A DNA stretch of 64,000 nucleotides. Source: Anoplopoma fimbria. Taxonomy: Eukaryota; Chordata; Actinopteri; Perciformes; Anoplopomatidae. The position numbers and the translations under genes were made by a program. Shown in pieces: positions 25,770 to 36,895 of the stretch; the first letter of the stretch is position 1, and every line of letters starts with the position of its first letter. The stretch spans positions 13,260,310-13,324,309 of the forward strand of contig NC_072471.1 of assembly GCF_027596085.1 (NCBI RefSeq). Direction: 5' to 3'. Below the pieces are notes generated by a model. The model searched no databases and was not told where the DNA came from. It was given only the letters and a program-made list of their open reading frames with translations.

Positions 25770-27920
25770 GTCCCCCCCTGTCTCATTAAAGGACATGATT
25801 TTTTTAATCTTAATTCATCAATTGATCTATTTTATCAATGCACAATACAATGAATTGAATCACTCAAATGGCAAATCTCTGTTCTCTCAAATCAATTAGC
25901 TCTCCACCAAAGTCTGACTTGATTTGAGAGAAATCCACATACAGTTCTTAGTGTTTAAAATATAGCGCTCATATAAAAGGAGCTGAACAAAATAAAGGAC
26001 TTGCATCACACATCGTACAATGCTTATGGTGCATTGACTGATCCATGCCCTTATAGCCGGGGGTCATGGTATATGTGTGATAATTAACACTGCATCAGTA
26101 GATAACAAAAGAAATACAGCTGTGTAGCACTGTACTATATTTACTCCATATGGTGTATGCATATTAGAATAGTTGTTCCGGCCGTATTGTGGCATTATCC
26201 AGTATATGGCCCATATCTGTCAGTGCAGAAGCAATTACGTTAGGATTTTGCGTGTTTGTGTACATATTCTGTATGTTTATACTGTATAACGTTTGTATGC
26301 AAGCATCATTGTATTTCCATCACACCTTCAAAGAATCACATCCAATAAAAACCAATCTTTAAAAGTGTAATCCTTAAGATGTCAGTCCTGGTTAAATTGG
26401 CGACACCCGTCGTTACTATGGTAACAGCAAGTGCAGTTTAAAACTGCAGCAAACGCTCACACTTGAGCAGCTACTTTGTCAGAAATACAACAGAAGAGCA
26501 ACAAAGGTGTCCGTTTACAGTGCTGCCACAATCTGGAGCTAACGGTGGTGACAACCAATCACCTGCCAGTCCTTGAGTCCTTGAGAATTTAAAGCGTTAT
26601 AACTTTAAACTTGTTAATAAGATGTTTGAAACATTCTATTAATGTGGATTTTTCAGCACAGAAATCCAGACAATTAACAGTCAGTGCAGCGCTGATGTAA
26701 TTATTTCAAAACGGATCAATTAATAGATTAACTTCTTTGCTGTTGCTGATTGCACTCTTTGATATTCTGACTGAATATAATGTCAGTTTCAACAATGAAA
26801 CTGTCAGTCATTGTTCTGTTCTTGTACAGTACTTTAATTGAATGATCGATTCGCCCCGGAAAAAACCTCAAATATGGCAAAACATACAAATCGCTGTTCT
26901 ACATATTAGATGGAATTATGCCAGTTAGCCCAGTTTGCTGCTCGTTCCTGCACATGTGTCCCAGAGCCCCAGCTGTTGCCAGATGCGTTTCAGTGTCTCT
27001 GGGTAAAGAGAGTAGCAGTGAGTGACCATTCTGCTTCAAACAAACTAGGGACTTAAAAAATCTAAAATCTTTCTAATCCTTTTCACCCCTCAACTCACCA
27101 TTACGCAACAGTCTTTCTTATATATCGGCTCAACAGTTCTGTGATTCTATTGTTTGTCTCCCCCTCCGTTACCATGTCTCCTCTTTGTGGCAGAAGTGGA
27201 CGCTCTTGGATGGCGGCGTCGTCTTGTAAAGATGAAAAAATAATAGAAATCACCTAGCGAGGACAAGTCAGCCATCAATCTTCCTCTCTGCCATTCCTTC
27301 ACTCACCCTCTTCTTCTCTCCTTCACTTGCTTCCTTCGTGGCTGCTCTCTATCTCTGTCTGCCTGTCTCCCTCCCTTCCCTCTCTAATCCCATCTTCAGT
27401 CCAGGCTGGACATGTGTTATGGCCCTCCTTTCTCCTCCATGCTATCCAGCCAGACCAACATAACCCTCCTCCTCTCAGCCCTCTCCTTATTACTCCTCTG
27501 TCTAGATAGGATCTCCTCAAGGCTTCAAGCCATTGTATTCTCTCGCTCTCTGTCCTTCAGTGACCGTCTTTATAGAATGGATCCGGTTGGGAGATGGCTT
27601 AGCTAAAGCCACAGTGGAAATCCTCAATTGATGGTTTCATAAGGGGGGCTATCCTAGCTTAACAGCCACATTTGGCGTAATGTCCCTAAGACCCACTGTC
27701 AGACAAGACTTGCCAAGCACTAAGATGATGCTGGTTAAACTGTAAGCCAATCAACAATTAAGCTGCTTTTGAAAAAAAAAAAAGAAACTGGCCAAGATCC
27801 ATAAAGATAAAATTGTGGATTAGGTATAAACCTTGTTAAACACTTAAGGGTCTCAGAAAAGGGGACTGGGTTACGGCCTCCCATTCATTGGCTAATGTCC
27901 ATGCTCAGAGCCTGGGGATC
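25770..27920. other. Unassigned AT-rich DNA
   Basis: No gene is seen. An 8-bp-arm hairpin (CAGTTTCA, loop ACAA, TGAAACTG) lies at 26784-26803. The block 27290-27500 is pyrimidine-rich and gives open frames on both strands that have no other support. Confidence 0.5.
26412..26425. promoter_or_regulatory. RFX-type X-box motif
   Basis: GTTACTATGGTAAC consists of two perfect 5-bp half-sites, GTTAC and GTAAC, around a 4-bp spacer. This matches the known consensus for RFX winged-helix factors, which control ciliary and other genes. No promoter or gene start is visible nearby, so an enhancer or chance occurrence are both possible. Confidence 0.45.
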
Positions 27921-28040
27921 ACTGAGGGGTTTTAACCTACCCTGTCTGCCTAAATTAATGAGGTAATTAAAGGCTCAGGTGGAATTAGCACCAGACACCT
28001 TAAGTGTCCTCGGGCAGTCCGATAGGCAGGCGGGATGTAA
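27920..28040. promoter_or_regulatory. Candidate conserved non-coding element
   Basis: Several homeodomain-type cores occur within about 60 bp (TAAATTAATGAG, GGTAATTAAAGG, GGAATTAGC) beside an E-box-like CAGGTG. The complex, non-repetitive sequence is typical of developmental enhancers, but conservation cannot be seen here. Confidence 0.2.
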
Positions 28041-30090
28041 AGCTACAGTATGGCCGGAGGACAGATGTTTGCCACAGGAAGCTGTGGTGAGGAGGAAAGG
28101 TCAAAATCGGACAACTGTTGTTCAGTAGGAAGTCATGTCGACGATAACGAGTTGTCATGGTGACAGGGAAATGATGTAGTTAGAAGAATCACCGCAGATT
28201 GTTTTCCACTTCAGGTCTATGATGATAAGTGATCAGGGGAACATAAGGGGAATTTAGGAGGCTCTTTTAAGGAGTTTAATGTGATTATATTACATAGACT
28301 GCTGCAGTCATAAAATCACCCAATTTAAAGCACCCATAAAAGACTCCCACTGGAATAATATTCAGATGATGGATCCTTAATGCTCACTCTATAGCTCAAT
28401 GGTTCGCCCTTTTCGCTGGGGTTTTGTGATTTCTCAATTTCATCTGCTTCCATGCTTGTATATATTACTTTTTAAATGAAATGAACAAAAGTAACGTTAA
28501 CGTTGAACTCCATGCATGCGTTATCTTCGGTCAATCCCTTGTGCATTTGTTGATAATTTAAGTTGTGTGAAAGAATGGCGGACTCCACCACTTACAGTGA
28601 AGTCTGCACACATGAAACATTAAATGGTGATTGTTTAAAAACCACAAAAAAAACATAAATAAGGGTTGTTATAGATAATGCAAAGAGACTTTCTTATTCG
28701 AGGTCTCCATCTTTCCACAGTTATATTCCCTAAAGTAGGACCGATAGACGATGAATAAGTTGTATTAGGTGACAAAACCTCATCAGGTGGAAGTCAGTGT
28801 TTCTAGTTGGAGCACTATGGGGGTCTTTGACGTGAAGAGGTTTTCAGATAAGGCCCTTGACCGAGGCAGATCATTTCACAGGTAGGCACAGAGCAGATAT
28901 GAGGGGCGGGTTGACTCCACATTAGTGATTGAGTCGGAGACACAGGTGGGATTTTAACCTGGCGTTTTTCTAATTCAAAACACGGCGGGGAGCCCCCCGA
29001 GTCGTTTTCTCAGGCAAATATGTGAAAACCTTATTACATTCACAGTGATCATTTTCTGTCCATCAGACAAAGCTAATTAGGTTCCCCGCTCACACCGTCT
29101 CCTCCGCTGTCAATGAAATCTCATCGGAGAAGTGCGCACTACAGTAAAATGAGTGATTAGTATAGAGAACATAGCCTGCGGGTGTTCCTATCAATGACAT
29201 CCACCATCCATGCATTCATGCATGCTTCCATGAATGCGTCCTCGGAGACGCTCTTAGAAATAGACATACAGGAGAATATCATTATTATTTTGAAAAGTTG
29301 AAGATTCAAGGTACAAACTTAGTCCCAGCTCAAAGTCAATTAAGCTGGCAATCTGATTGGAGTGCAGGGAGAGATGCACACTACACCGCTTGCATCTATT
29401 TGGAAATGTACACTGGTGGGTGTACCGGTGAGGGATCATATGCTTGTTTAATCTCGCCTACCCATCATTGGCCTGAATAATGTCTAAATAGCATGATTTC
29501 CTTTGTTTTTAAAGAGCGTTTCAAAGGTTTCTGAAGAATTACATAATTTAGTTTAGCTCCGGGCCTTCCCCTTGATGCCATATTAAGTCAAACGTCTATA
29601 GCAATACATTTCCTAGCTTCCAATAGTGCGAGAGCAATGATTTTTTTTCCCCATATAAACTCAAACCATCTTGTCTAGTGCTATCTAATAAACAAAGACA
29701 AGGACGTAGCCATATAGCATAACAACAGATTCACAGAAACGAGGTTATAAGGTCCCAGGTTTGAAAACGTATGAAAACAACATTACGGCATTCGTCTCTG
29801 CATCTTCTCCAGGCTATACTGTAATATATCCCGTGCAACGACATGGTTTGAATAAAGTTTTGGAAAATCAGTCATGTTTTCAAGTTTAGGAATTTGCTTG
29901 AATTTGAACTCCTTGAAAAGAATGCTCCATTTTCAACACAATCTGGTGTTTCATCTACTCAATCACTCATGTAAACCAAAGAACTTTTAACATTTCAGAT
30001 ACAGAGCGGAGCTAGATTGACTGACATGGGCGGTGAAATGAAAAGGGGGCATTTTTCCATTCCATTTTTCATGCACTATAAATTTTGCAT
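28040..30090. other. Unassigned AT-rich DNA, partly enhancer-like
   Basis: No gene is visible. The part 28980-29160 has non-repetitive sequence with AAGCTAATTAGGTT and a run of CTCATCGGAGAAG-type words that could be regulatory. ATGCAT-rich words cluster at 29210-29235. Confidence 0.45.
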
Positions 30091-30250
30091 ACTTCATGGG
30101 TTACATTACATTTTCAAGTTAGGAAATATTTGAGATATATTCAGCAAAAGTTCAGACGTCTGGATGGATCCAAAAGTGGTTTCATTTTGTTATTATTCTT
30201 ACCAAGGTATGACTATTTTAATTAGTAATAAATCAGACATTACATTACAT
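30091..30250 (+). repeat. Left arm of a perfect 160-bp inverted repeat
   Basis: Compared base by base, this segment is the exact reverse complement of 35136-35295, with no mismatch over 160 bp. It starts ACTTCATGGG and ends with ATTACATTACAT. Similarity stops abruptly on both sides. No terminal inverted repeats of its own and no target duplication are visible, so it does not look like a transposon. The ATTACAT end equals the last units of a LINE/SINE TGTAA tail read in reverse, which is in full context only at the right arm. Confidence 0.97.
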
Positions 30251-30965
30251 AGTATCACACATTATAATGTAGGGATAAAATAGAAAGAAAGCCTACCCTC
30301 ATTCCCACTAGACATTCACAGCCTGTATCTGCAGTAAGAATGGATGAAAACACTTAACACATTTAAGCGGTAAAAGATAATGGATGGATGGAATTGATGT
30401 CATTAAAAAAATATATATTTTCACTTGCCATTCCTTGCTAGATAGGTCCTCTGTTGATACCTTAATCGTGAAACATTTAAAGCAAGCATTAAATAATCAC
30501 GAGTAGAACATATAATCAAAGTTAATCTGAACATATTGTAAAAAATAAACAATGACTATATACATTGATCGCTGTGGGTGTAAACTTTTATATTTCGCAA
30601 TTTCATTCATGGTAACAATTTAGATGTGATGATGAAAGGATTCAAGTCGGGAGTTGTTTGGTTTAAATACCTTGAAAGTGTCTGTAGAGTGCCTGCGTTT
30701 TACTATAAAAAAGCTCTACATAATTTAAATCTAAAGGTGTAGGAGTACAAAGAAAACACTAAAGGGTACGATATTGCACTTGCAAACGATATAGTGGCCA
30801 ACTCTCCTGCAGGGGTTGTGCTTGCTGTTGTTGTGGTGATCGTCCTTCCAGTGTGTCCTCTGGTGTCAGTCAATTGTTTGGTTCCAGCAGGTTTGACTCT
30901 TCTCCTCTAACACATGACAAGAGACCCGTCGTGCACCCTGTCGGACTGGCTCCCTTCCACTCCTC

Positions 30966-30985
30966 CCTCTCTCTCTCTCTCTCTC
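30966..30985 (+). repeat. (CT)n microsatellite
   Basis: This is a short pure CT run. The poly-Ser-Leu and Glu-Arg frames through it are repeat products. Confidence 0.95.
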
Positions 30986-31377
30986 CCCACTCCTGTCTCT
31001 CGTCCCGGGGTTATCCACATATGACACCTGCCACTGTGGAAGGAATCTGGCATTTTCATTCTGACCCGCAGACACGACTCCCTCTCTTTACTCACCTGTG
31101 CTCTTTAAAGCTGAGTGTTTACACACATCCGCGACCTCTTGAGCGTCCACAGTCCAAATTCCCCCAAAAACATAATTCAAATGTCAGAGAGAGCAATGGA
31201 ACTAGACCGGTGTGAGACCACCAAGCAGAGGCTCATTTTTATTTGTTAAGTGGGAGCTACTAGCTTAAACCCACTTTGTTGTCATTCTGGCGTGCCCACG
31301 TTTCAGAGATGTCCGGGTCGAGGCCCCGGGGCACAGGTGAATTTGTTGTAACTGACATTTTCTGCAGCAGGGTTCCT

Positions 31378-31405
31378 CTTCTTCTTCTTCTTCTTTTTTT
31401 TTTTT
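31378..31405 (+). repeat. (CTT)n followed by T-run
   Basis: CTT units run into a T-run that ends TTTCAG. The site resembles a splice acceptor by composition, but no exon-like frame follows. Confidence 0.9.
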
Positions 31406-31409
31406 CAGG

Positions 31410-31530
31410 CTCAGTGAACTGAGGGAAAATGACATTTAATTACAGGAGAGCAGTCACGCAGTTCGGCTAATTACGATCCCGGGAGTTCAGTCATCATATC
31501 TAATTAACTTTCACTTTCATGAAAGCTTAA
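31410..31530. promoter_or_regulatory. Candidate conserved non-coding element
   Basis: Repeated homeodomain cores (TTTAATTACAGG, GCTAATTACGAT, TCTAATTAAC) occur within 100 bp, along with a TTTCATGAAA palindrome-like word near 31516. The sequence is non-repetitive. Conservation is not testable here. Confidence 0.22.
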
Positions 31531-31621
31531 TGCAGCACCGTAGCTAGGCGCTGCATGTGCCACACTTCAGGAATATTGACAACTCTTTGGAAATTAATTT
31601 CAAAATAGTTTTTCACCCCCC

Positions 31622-31624
<3 letters not shown>

Positions 31625-31671
<47 letters not shown>
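31625..31671 (+). repeat. (CT)n microsatellite, 47 bp
   Basis: This is a pure CT run flanked by CCTCC on both sides. Confidence 0.98.
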
Positions 31672-31675
<4 letters not shown>

Positions 31676-31734
31676 CTCGGTAGAGTTGTTTTTTTAAACC
31701 TTTATTTTACCTTTGATGTTTGTTTTATTTATGA

Positions 31735-31925
31735 GACCACAGAATATATTCATAATTGATCTAACCCTGCATTATGCTTAACTAGAAATGAATATAATCA
31801 ATCACTCTGATGGCGGTGGCAATTCATAGCCTTATTGATTGTTAAAAGCACGCTGCATAGTCTGATTCACATTCATTATGACACTCTCAGAGGACAATCA
31901 ATTCATTATTATGCTTGCCCTTGAC
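31735..31925. promoter_or_regulatory. Candidate conserved non-coding element
   Basis: This AT-rich complex sequence has clustered TAAT/ATTA and ATCAATC words (ATAATCAATCACTCTGATGG near 31795, ACAATCAATTCATTATTATG near 31893) that resemble homeodomain and TALE-factor sites. The call is compositional only. Confidence 0.22.
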
Positions 31926-33354
31926 CACATTGTTAGTGTGCTTACTGGGGCATAATTCTCCAAGTGCATGTGTGCATTTCTTGCTCTTGTCATTTTTCAT
32001 AGATGCAGGGAATCGGACTTGAAGATCTCCTTTGTTATTAGTTATTTTGAAGCAAATTTGTAAACATAACTTCAATGTTAATGCTTCAACGCTTAAGAAG
32101 AAAACCTTATTTCTATGTAGTTCAAAAGCAAACCGTTGTAAAACCACCACAATGCCACACAATTAACAGTAATACGACGTGACCTCTTAAGGAATAGCCC
32201 CTTTTGTATCTATTTGTTGTTGTATGTGTCTTCCTTTATATGCTGATGTTGTTGGCTGGGTGTGTGTGTCTCTCTCTGAGGCCTGAGATCGCACTAGAGC
32301 AGACACCACAGTGTGCTAATTGGTGGCTTGAAATCCCGTCAATGTAGCCTGAGCTCTGTAAAGGTCATCTCCACTCATGAAATGGAGTGCTCACTTTATT
32401 TTATTTTTTATTATTAACATGTCTGACAGACTTGGCCTAGAAAATCAAATGAAAAATTGTACCTAAGTGTTGTAGCCTATAGCCCTGTTGAAGCCACAAA
32501 GGTTAGTTTTTTAGTTACTCTCCTTTGTTGCTTGAATAACCATCAACATCAAATGTTTACTTGTTACAAAACTGTAGAAATGGCTCATAATAACCTTTGG
32601 TTCCGAAAATAAAAAAATATATATGTTAAGGAAACATTTTGGGCAGATAAACTTATACGTTTCCTTGCAAAGATTTGTAAGATGAGGAGATTTATACCCG
32701 TACACAAAATATGAAGCTACAGCATCAGTCGGATTTGTTAAGCTGATTGATGGCTCCCTGAGACTCACACTTTATGTTCACAGACACTTCAGCAGGAGGA
32801 TTGTTTTCTGTCTCACAAAAGTGGGATGAATAAATGGGGAAAAGAAAAAGAACATTGATTATTACTTCACGCTCTCAAGCTAATTTACCTTGAATTTACT
32901 AAAAAAACAAATTGCATGAATGTTGTAGGATTTTGTTGGTGTTACTTAACATGACTGATTCCTGCTTGCTCTATGTGAGCGGGTCAAATAAATACAACTT
33001 AAGTCATTTAACTTCACCTGGCTTTGATGAATTATTTTAGTTAAGAATTAGTGAGCAATGTGCCGATCGCACAAACACGACATCAAGTGATATTCTTTTG
33101 CAAAAATACTGTAAGCAGGGGGAAACGGCTAGCCTTTCAAGAGTTAACAACCTGCCGACCAACAACCGGAAAGCTCAGTTTAATCCGTTAGAAAAAAGAA
33201 GGGACAATTGATCCTTTTTATGGAAGGTTATGTGTTTGACGATTTCTTGGCCTGTACCTGTTGCCAGGTGACCAGTGAATTAAACACCGAGATATGACAC
33301 GTTCATTAGTGAGGTTTAGATGTGCTGGTAGGCAGATTCCGTAACCTTTTGAGC

Positions 33355-33462
33355 AGAACCAGGCTAGCTAGTTTCCCCCTGTTACGAGTCGTTCTGCTAA
33401 GCTGAGTGGTATTGATCCTCTCATCTGAATCCCTTCAAGGAATTGAATAAGCAAAGATAATG
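33355..33462 (+). mobile_element. Fragment of an old fish repeat (family D)
   Basis: The order AACCAGGCTAGCTAGTTTCC, CCCTGTTACGAGTCG, CTAAGCTGAG, TGGTATTGATCCTCTCATCTGAA and GAATAAGC follows, from memory, a repeat found throughout percomorph genomes. A related copy lies at 63095-63440. It is diverged and non-coding. Confidence 0.5.
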
Positions 33463-33878
33463 ACAAAGCCTTTGTTTATTATTCCCTTAAACAAAAAGGC
33501 TGTATGTGGCTTTAAAAAAAAATAAAAAAAAATAAAAAGCTTGTGTTGCATTCAAGCAAACACCCACCCCCTCAGAGCTGCTGTATTATAATGATGACAC
33601 AACATGCCAAGCACATAGTTGTGATTTAGCAGTACACTTAACAGAGGCCCCTTTACCCCCCTCACACAGCAGAGATGTGACAAATGTTAGCGGCCTGCCA
33701 TAATGCTGCCGACATCAGCGAACCCCACAAGGAGGATTAATGCCTCGTCTGGCTTTTATTACGCTGTCCTGCCGTCCTTCGCGAGTTGCCCATTCATCCT
33801 TGTAAGATGTCCATATCTGCTCTCGGTGTGGGCGAATACGTGTGTGTTTACTCCTGCGTGTACCTGCATTTGCATTCC

Positions 33879-33880
<2 letters not shown>

Positions 33881-33910
<30 letters not shown>
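33881..33910 (+). repeat. (GT)n microsatellite, 30 bp
   Basis: This pure GT run lies in a region otherwise rich in GTGT words. Confidence 0.97.
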
Positions 33911-33913
<3 letters not shown>

Positions 33914-33987
33914 TATGTATGCACAAAAGTGCTTGCTTGCTTTGCGTGTGAGATCTTCAAAGTTTATCCCAGAGGGGGTTAAATCAC

Positions 33988-34221
33988 TTGTCCGGTCGCG
34001 GGCTCTCCAGGGCCGTGTCTGGCTTGTCTTATCAATCTATCGACGTGGCACCTGCGCTGCCGGTTTGCGAGCTGGGAGCCGATGCAGTAGACGGCCGGGG
34101 CCCCACCGCAGAGGGAATACTAATGCGGATGCAGATAGCTTTTGGTTTGGCCACCTCAGCAGACATTGATCCCCCTGCGGACTTCTATGGCGGTGACAGA
34201 TGGACTGTCACCTCTGAATGA
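33988..34221 (+). other. Open frame of 77 codons, coding status doubtful
   Basis: A GC-rich frame without an ATG at its beginning (first codon TTG) runs to TGA at 34219-34221. Many codons end in G or C, and the peptide has a plausible mixed composition (ADAVDGRGPTAEGILMRMQI). No domain is recognised and no clear acceptor and donor pair frames it. The sequence also looks like a GC-rich non-coding element. A chance open frame is the likeliest explanation. Confidence 0.12.
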
Positions 34222-34924
34222 GAGGAGATTGGGACGCGTCCCCTCACATCTCCTTCAGTGGGGTTCATCCACTGCCTCCGCTCCGTTCCGTTGATCCGCC
34301 CGCATTCTTTTCTCTCTTTATGCCCCGGCGTCGCTCCACACTCATCCCTCGTCTTCCTCTCTTCTCGCTACACACTTATAGTTATAAAGTATATCCCACA
34401 AAAAGGGTTGCAGGTTAAACCACTGTAGCTGCCAACTGTCATTTACAGACACCAAACCTCTAGGCCTGTTTGAGATGTTCCTGGAGATCAAACGCATAAA
34501 GTCACGGAGGGAACATTTCCAACTAAAAATAACTTGACTGGCTTTTCTTCATTAAATAAAGGAAACGATGGAGGTGGGGTTCGTTTTGTGCTGTTGACAC
34601 AAAGAGTCGTCTCTCTGTCACTCCAGAGGCAGACCGTGTGATAGAGAGGTTCAGAGCGTGAGGAAGTTCATGATGAAGGTGTTTTATAATGCAGTTTCTC
34701 CCAGATGTTGAGTGTGAGCGAATGTGTGACACTGTCTTAAAGATGTGTGAGTGAGCAGTTTAGTGCAAAGAACAATTCAATGTACCGGGGTGAGGATGAC
34801 ACAAAATACACTTTGCTGTGTCATTAAACACGTACATAATGTGTGCTTTAAATCTTGACTAGATTATTTCATACACAAATTATTATTTAAACCAGAGTCT
34901 ATTAACACGTCCTTGTTTGTCAAA

Positions 34925-35069
34925 AGATACATCTGCAACTATTTTAATCATCCGATAATTGCTAAATATTTGATGCTTTAACCTTCTCCTTTGTGAGGAC
35001 GCCACTTGGGGTTCTGGGAAATTATGATGATGTTCTTCCCTTTTGTGCAATACCAAATGATGTATTGAT
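34925..35069. mobile_element. Fragment of a hAT-type repeat (family E)
   Basis: The segment ATCTGCAACTATTTTAATCA, ATATTTGATGCTTT, then GAGGACGCCACTTGGGGTTC and TGGGAAATTATGATGATG aligns in order with the element at 51738-52212, which has GATGTCACCTTGGAGCCGG at the matching position, and with the family as I remember it. Both ends are missing. A LINE/SINE tail follows directly. Confidence 0.45.
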
Positions 35070-35149
35070 TAATATGTAACACACTTGTCTGTAAGTCGCT
35101 TTGGATAAAAGCGTCTGCTAAATGACTGTAATGTAATGTAATGTAATGT
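35070..35149 (+). mobile_element. 3' end of a SINE or L2-clade LINE
   Basis: The segment ends with CTGTAAGTCGCTTTGGATAA through GCGTCTGCTAAATGA and four to five TGTAA units. It is identical in this part to the LINE tail at 40759-40819 and to the SINE tails at 42247-42309 and 45005-45057. The preceding AATATGTAACACACT resembles the SINE more than the LINE. The body upstream is missing. The last tail units are shared with the right arm of the large inverted repeat. Confidence 0.85.
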
Positions 35150-35295
35150 CTGATTTATTACTAATTAAAATAGTCATACCTTGGTAAGAATAATAACAAA
35201 ATGAAACCACTTTTGGATCCATCCAGACGTCTGAACTTTTGCTGAATATATCTCAAATATTTCCTAACTTGAAAATGTAATGTAACCCATGAAGT
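35136..35295 (-). repeat. Right arm of a perfect 160-bp inverted repeat
   Basis: This is the exact reverse complement of 30091-30250. It begins inside the TGTAA tail of the retroelement fragment that ends here, and continues as ordinary flanking DNA to GAAGT at 35295. Because the tail is complete only here, this arm is probably the source and the left arm the derived copy. Confidence 0.97.
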
Positions 35296-35429
35296 CGAGT
35301 CCCAATAATAAAAGTAAACTTAATCACCCTCAGGCTTTTTTCCAGTCACCTGTTGAACGGTTTTGGCTCTCATCGAAGCACCTCTCTCCTCTTCCCTCAT
35401 CTCCAAAGCCCACTTATCAGCCACCAGAC

Positions 35430-35610
35430 GCCTGGATCGCATTGAGACGAGCTATGCAAATGACTGTGAAGGAAAGGCCAGATCTAATCTTAAGGTTTAT
35501 TCTAATTAAAAGCGATTTACTTTCCCCCCGCCATTCCCTGAGAGGGAAGCTTAATGTCCTGTTCTCAAAGGAAATGGCATCCTCTAACTCAATTAGGTAG
35601 GAGAAGATGC
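35430..35610. promoter_or_regulatory. Candidate conserved non-coding element with octamer motif
   Basis: A perfect POU octamer ATGCAAAT lies at 35454-35461. It is followed by TTCTAATTAAAAGCGATTTA and CTCAATTAGG homeodomain-type sites within 150 bp. The composition and motif cluster fit a developmental enhancer. No conservation data are available here. Confidence 0.28.
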
Positions 35611-36630
35611 ACTTGGGTAAAGTTTACTCTGGATGGTACTGCTTAACATGCAGCATAGGAGCACTCAGTGAAACCTTTAGACCTGCACGAGGGACGACAG
35701 AGAAAAGTCAAGGTTAAGGATCGCCCGATCTGTTCCACCCTGTGTTTGTATGGGAGGATATGAGTTTAATGTGTTCTTGCTCACCGGCGAACATAGCCTC
35801 AGAGTTCTGCTGAAGCTTCACATCCATTATTGTTTTTTTGGGGGGATCCCTGCAATCCATCAAAAACTGTGTTTCTTGTAAAAAAAATTCACTTTTAGCT
35901 GATTAGGCGAACAGAGAGTGGTGAGCTAATTTATTTAGAGGTGGTGACAGAAATGTCTGCTTAAACAAGTTTGATGATTTAATTGAAACAATTGCCGCTT
36001 GACTGATTGGATTGTGAGCCATGATGAGAAATGGAACTTTAAACTTAACAATGTATTTATGCTGAATACTGAAATTAGATTTAGAAAGTCTCTTTCAGAT
36101 ATTTTCATTTAATATTTCACTGGAAACTGAACTACAGTCAGCCCTTCAAACAACTTTGACTGTGATAGTAATGGAATCCATGGTACTATAGGATATCTAA
36201 AGAACAAGAGCATAGGTTTAGTTTTAACATTAATAGGGACTTCTGATGACCAGTATGAACAGTTGTGTGTGCACTCTAGCATCTCCTTCTCCATATCATA
36301 GACCTTGATTCTGCGAAACATTTTGCTTAATGTATTCCTAGAATACCTATGCCAAAACAGGACTTAAAGGTTATTTCTTCTGTGAAAAAAAAATCCACAT
36401 CATGTTTTATTTTGTTAATCCTAATCCGATTCTAAAATGAATAAACAAAATGTATTTTAGGATTTCAGAATAAAAACGTTAAAAAGAAATGAATAAAATA
36501 TAACCAGAAGATAGTCCATTTGGGCTAAACAATTTCAAAGTTTGAAGCATCCAACGTTTAAACCATCTCAAAACAAGCCTTTTTTTTAAATCAGCTTTAG
36601 TGTTCACGTTGTTGTTGTTGTTGTTGTTGT
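35610..36630. other. Unassigned AT-rich DNA
   Basis: No gene is visible. The interval holds a 23-bp segment (35905-35927) that recurs exactly at 41907-41929. A GTT trinucleotide run lies at 36608-36631. Confidence 0.5.
35905..35927 (+). repeat. 23-bp exact direct repeat, copy 1
   Basis: The segment AGGCGAACAGAGAGTGG plus six further bases is identical to 41907-41929 in the same orientation, while the flanks differ at once. It is not low-complexity. Confidence 0.9.
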
Positions 36631-36631
36631 T
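36608..36631 (+). repeat. (GTT)n microsatellite
   Basis: About eight GTT units lie directly in front of the repeat starting at 36632. Such tracts are often generated at the ends of mobile elements. Confidence 0.95.
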
Positions 36632-36895
36632 ATTTAAAGGTGCAATATACAAGATTAGGAGCGTTTCAATTGTCTCTCAACGGCTCTCAACATGGCAACG
36701 CCTGAGCCAGCTGCTTGTAGCTAACCGTGCTAAAGGTGCTAACAGTAAAAACACTGCAGCTGACAGTGTTTACCTGAGGGAGAACCGAAGGGTGGGTGTT
36801 ATGTTTCCGCGACAACGCTTACTGTAGGGACGCTGTTATCAGCTGTAATGTTGTTTGAGCGCAGTGCAGGGCGGCGGCCTTTAGCTCTATGGTCT
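36632..36895 (+). mobile_element. Truncated copy of an interspersed fish repeat (family F)
   Basis: It begins ATTTAAAGGTGCAATATACA and continues AGATTAGGAGCGTTTC, CTGCTTGTAGCTAACCGTGC, GTTTACCTGAGGGAGAACCG and CTCTATGGTCTTATTATA. The TTAAAGGTGCAATAT start is, from memory, that of a family common in percomorphs. The expected reverse-complement end is not seen, so the copy appears truncated. No protein is encoded. Confidence 0.45.

Larger units (their letters stand above)
30251..35069. other. 4.9-kb segment enclosed by the inverted repeat
   Basis: No gene is identified. It contains pyrimidine microsatellites (30966-30985, 31378-31405, 31625-31671), a GT tract (33881-33910), an old repeat (33355-33462) and candidate regulatory blocks. 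If the arms mark inversion breakpoints, this whole segment would be reversed relative to related species. Confidence 0.6.

Noticed and set aside
30091..30250. Reading the left arm as a LINE 3' transduction
   Set aside because: A transduced copy would end with its own tail at the far side and show a target duplication; it ends abruptly at GAAGT (read on the minus strand) and no duplication is seen.
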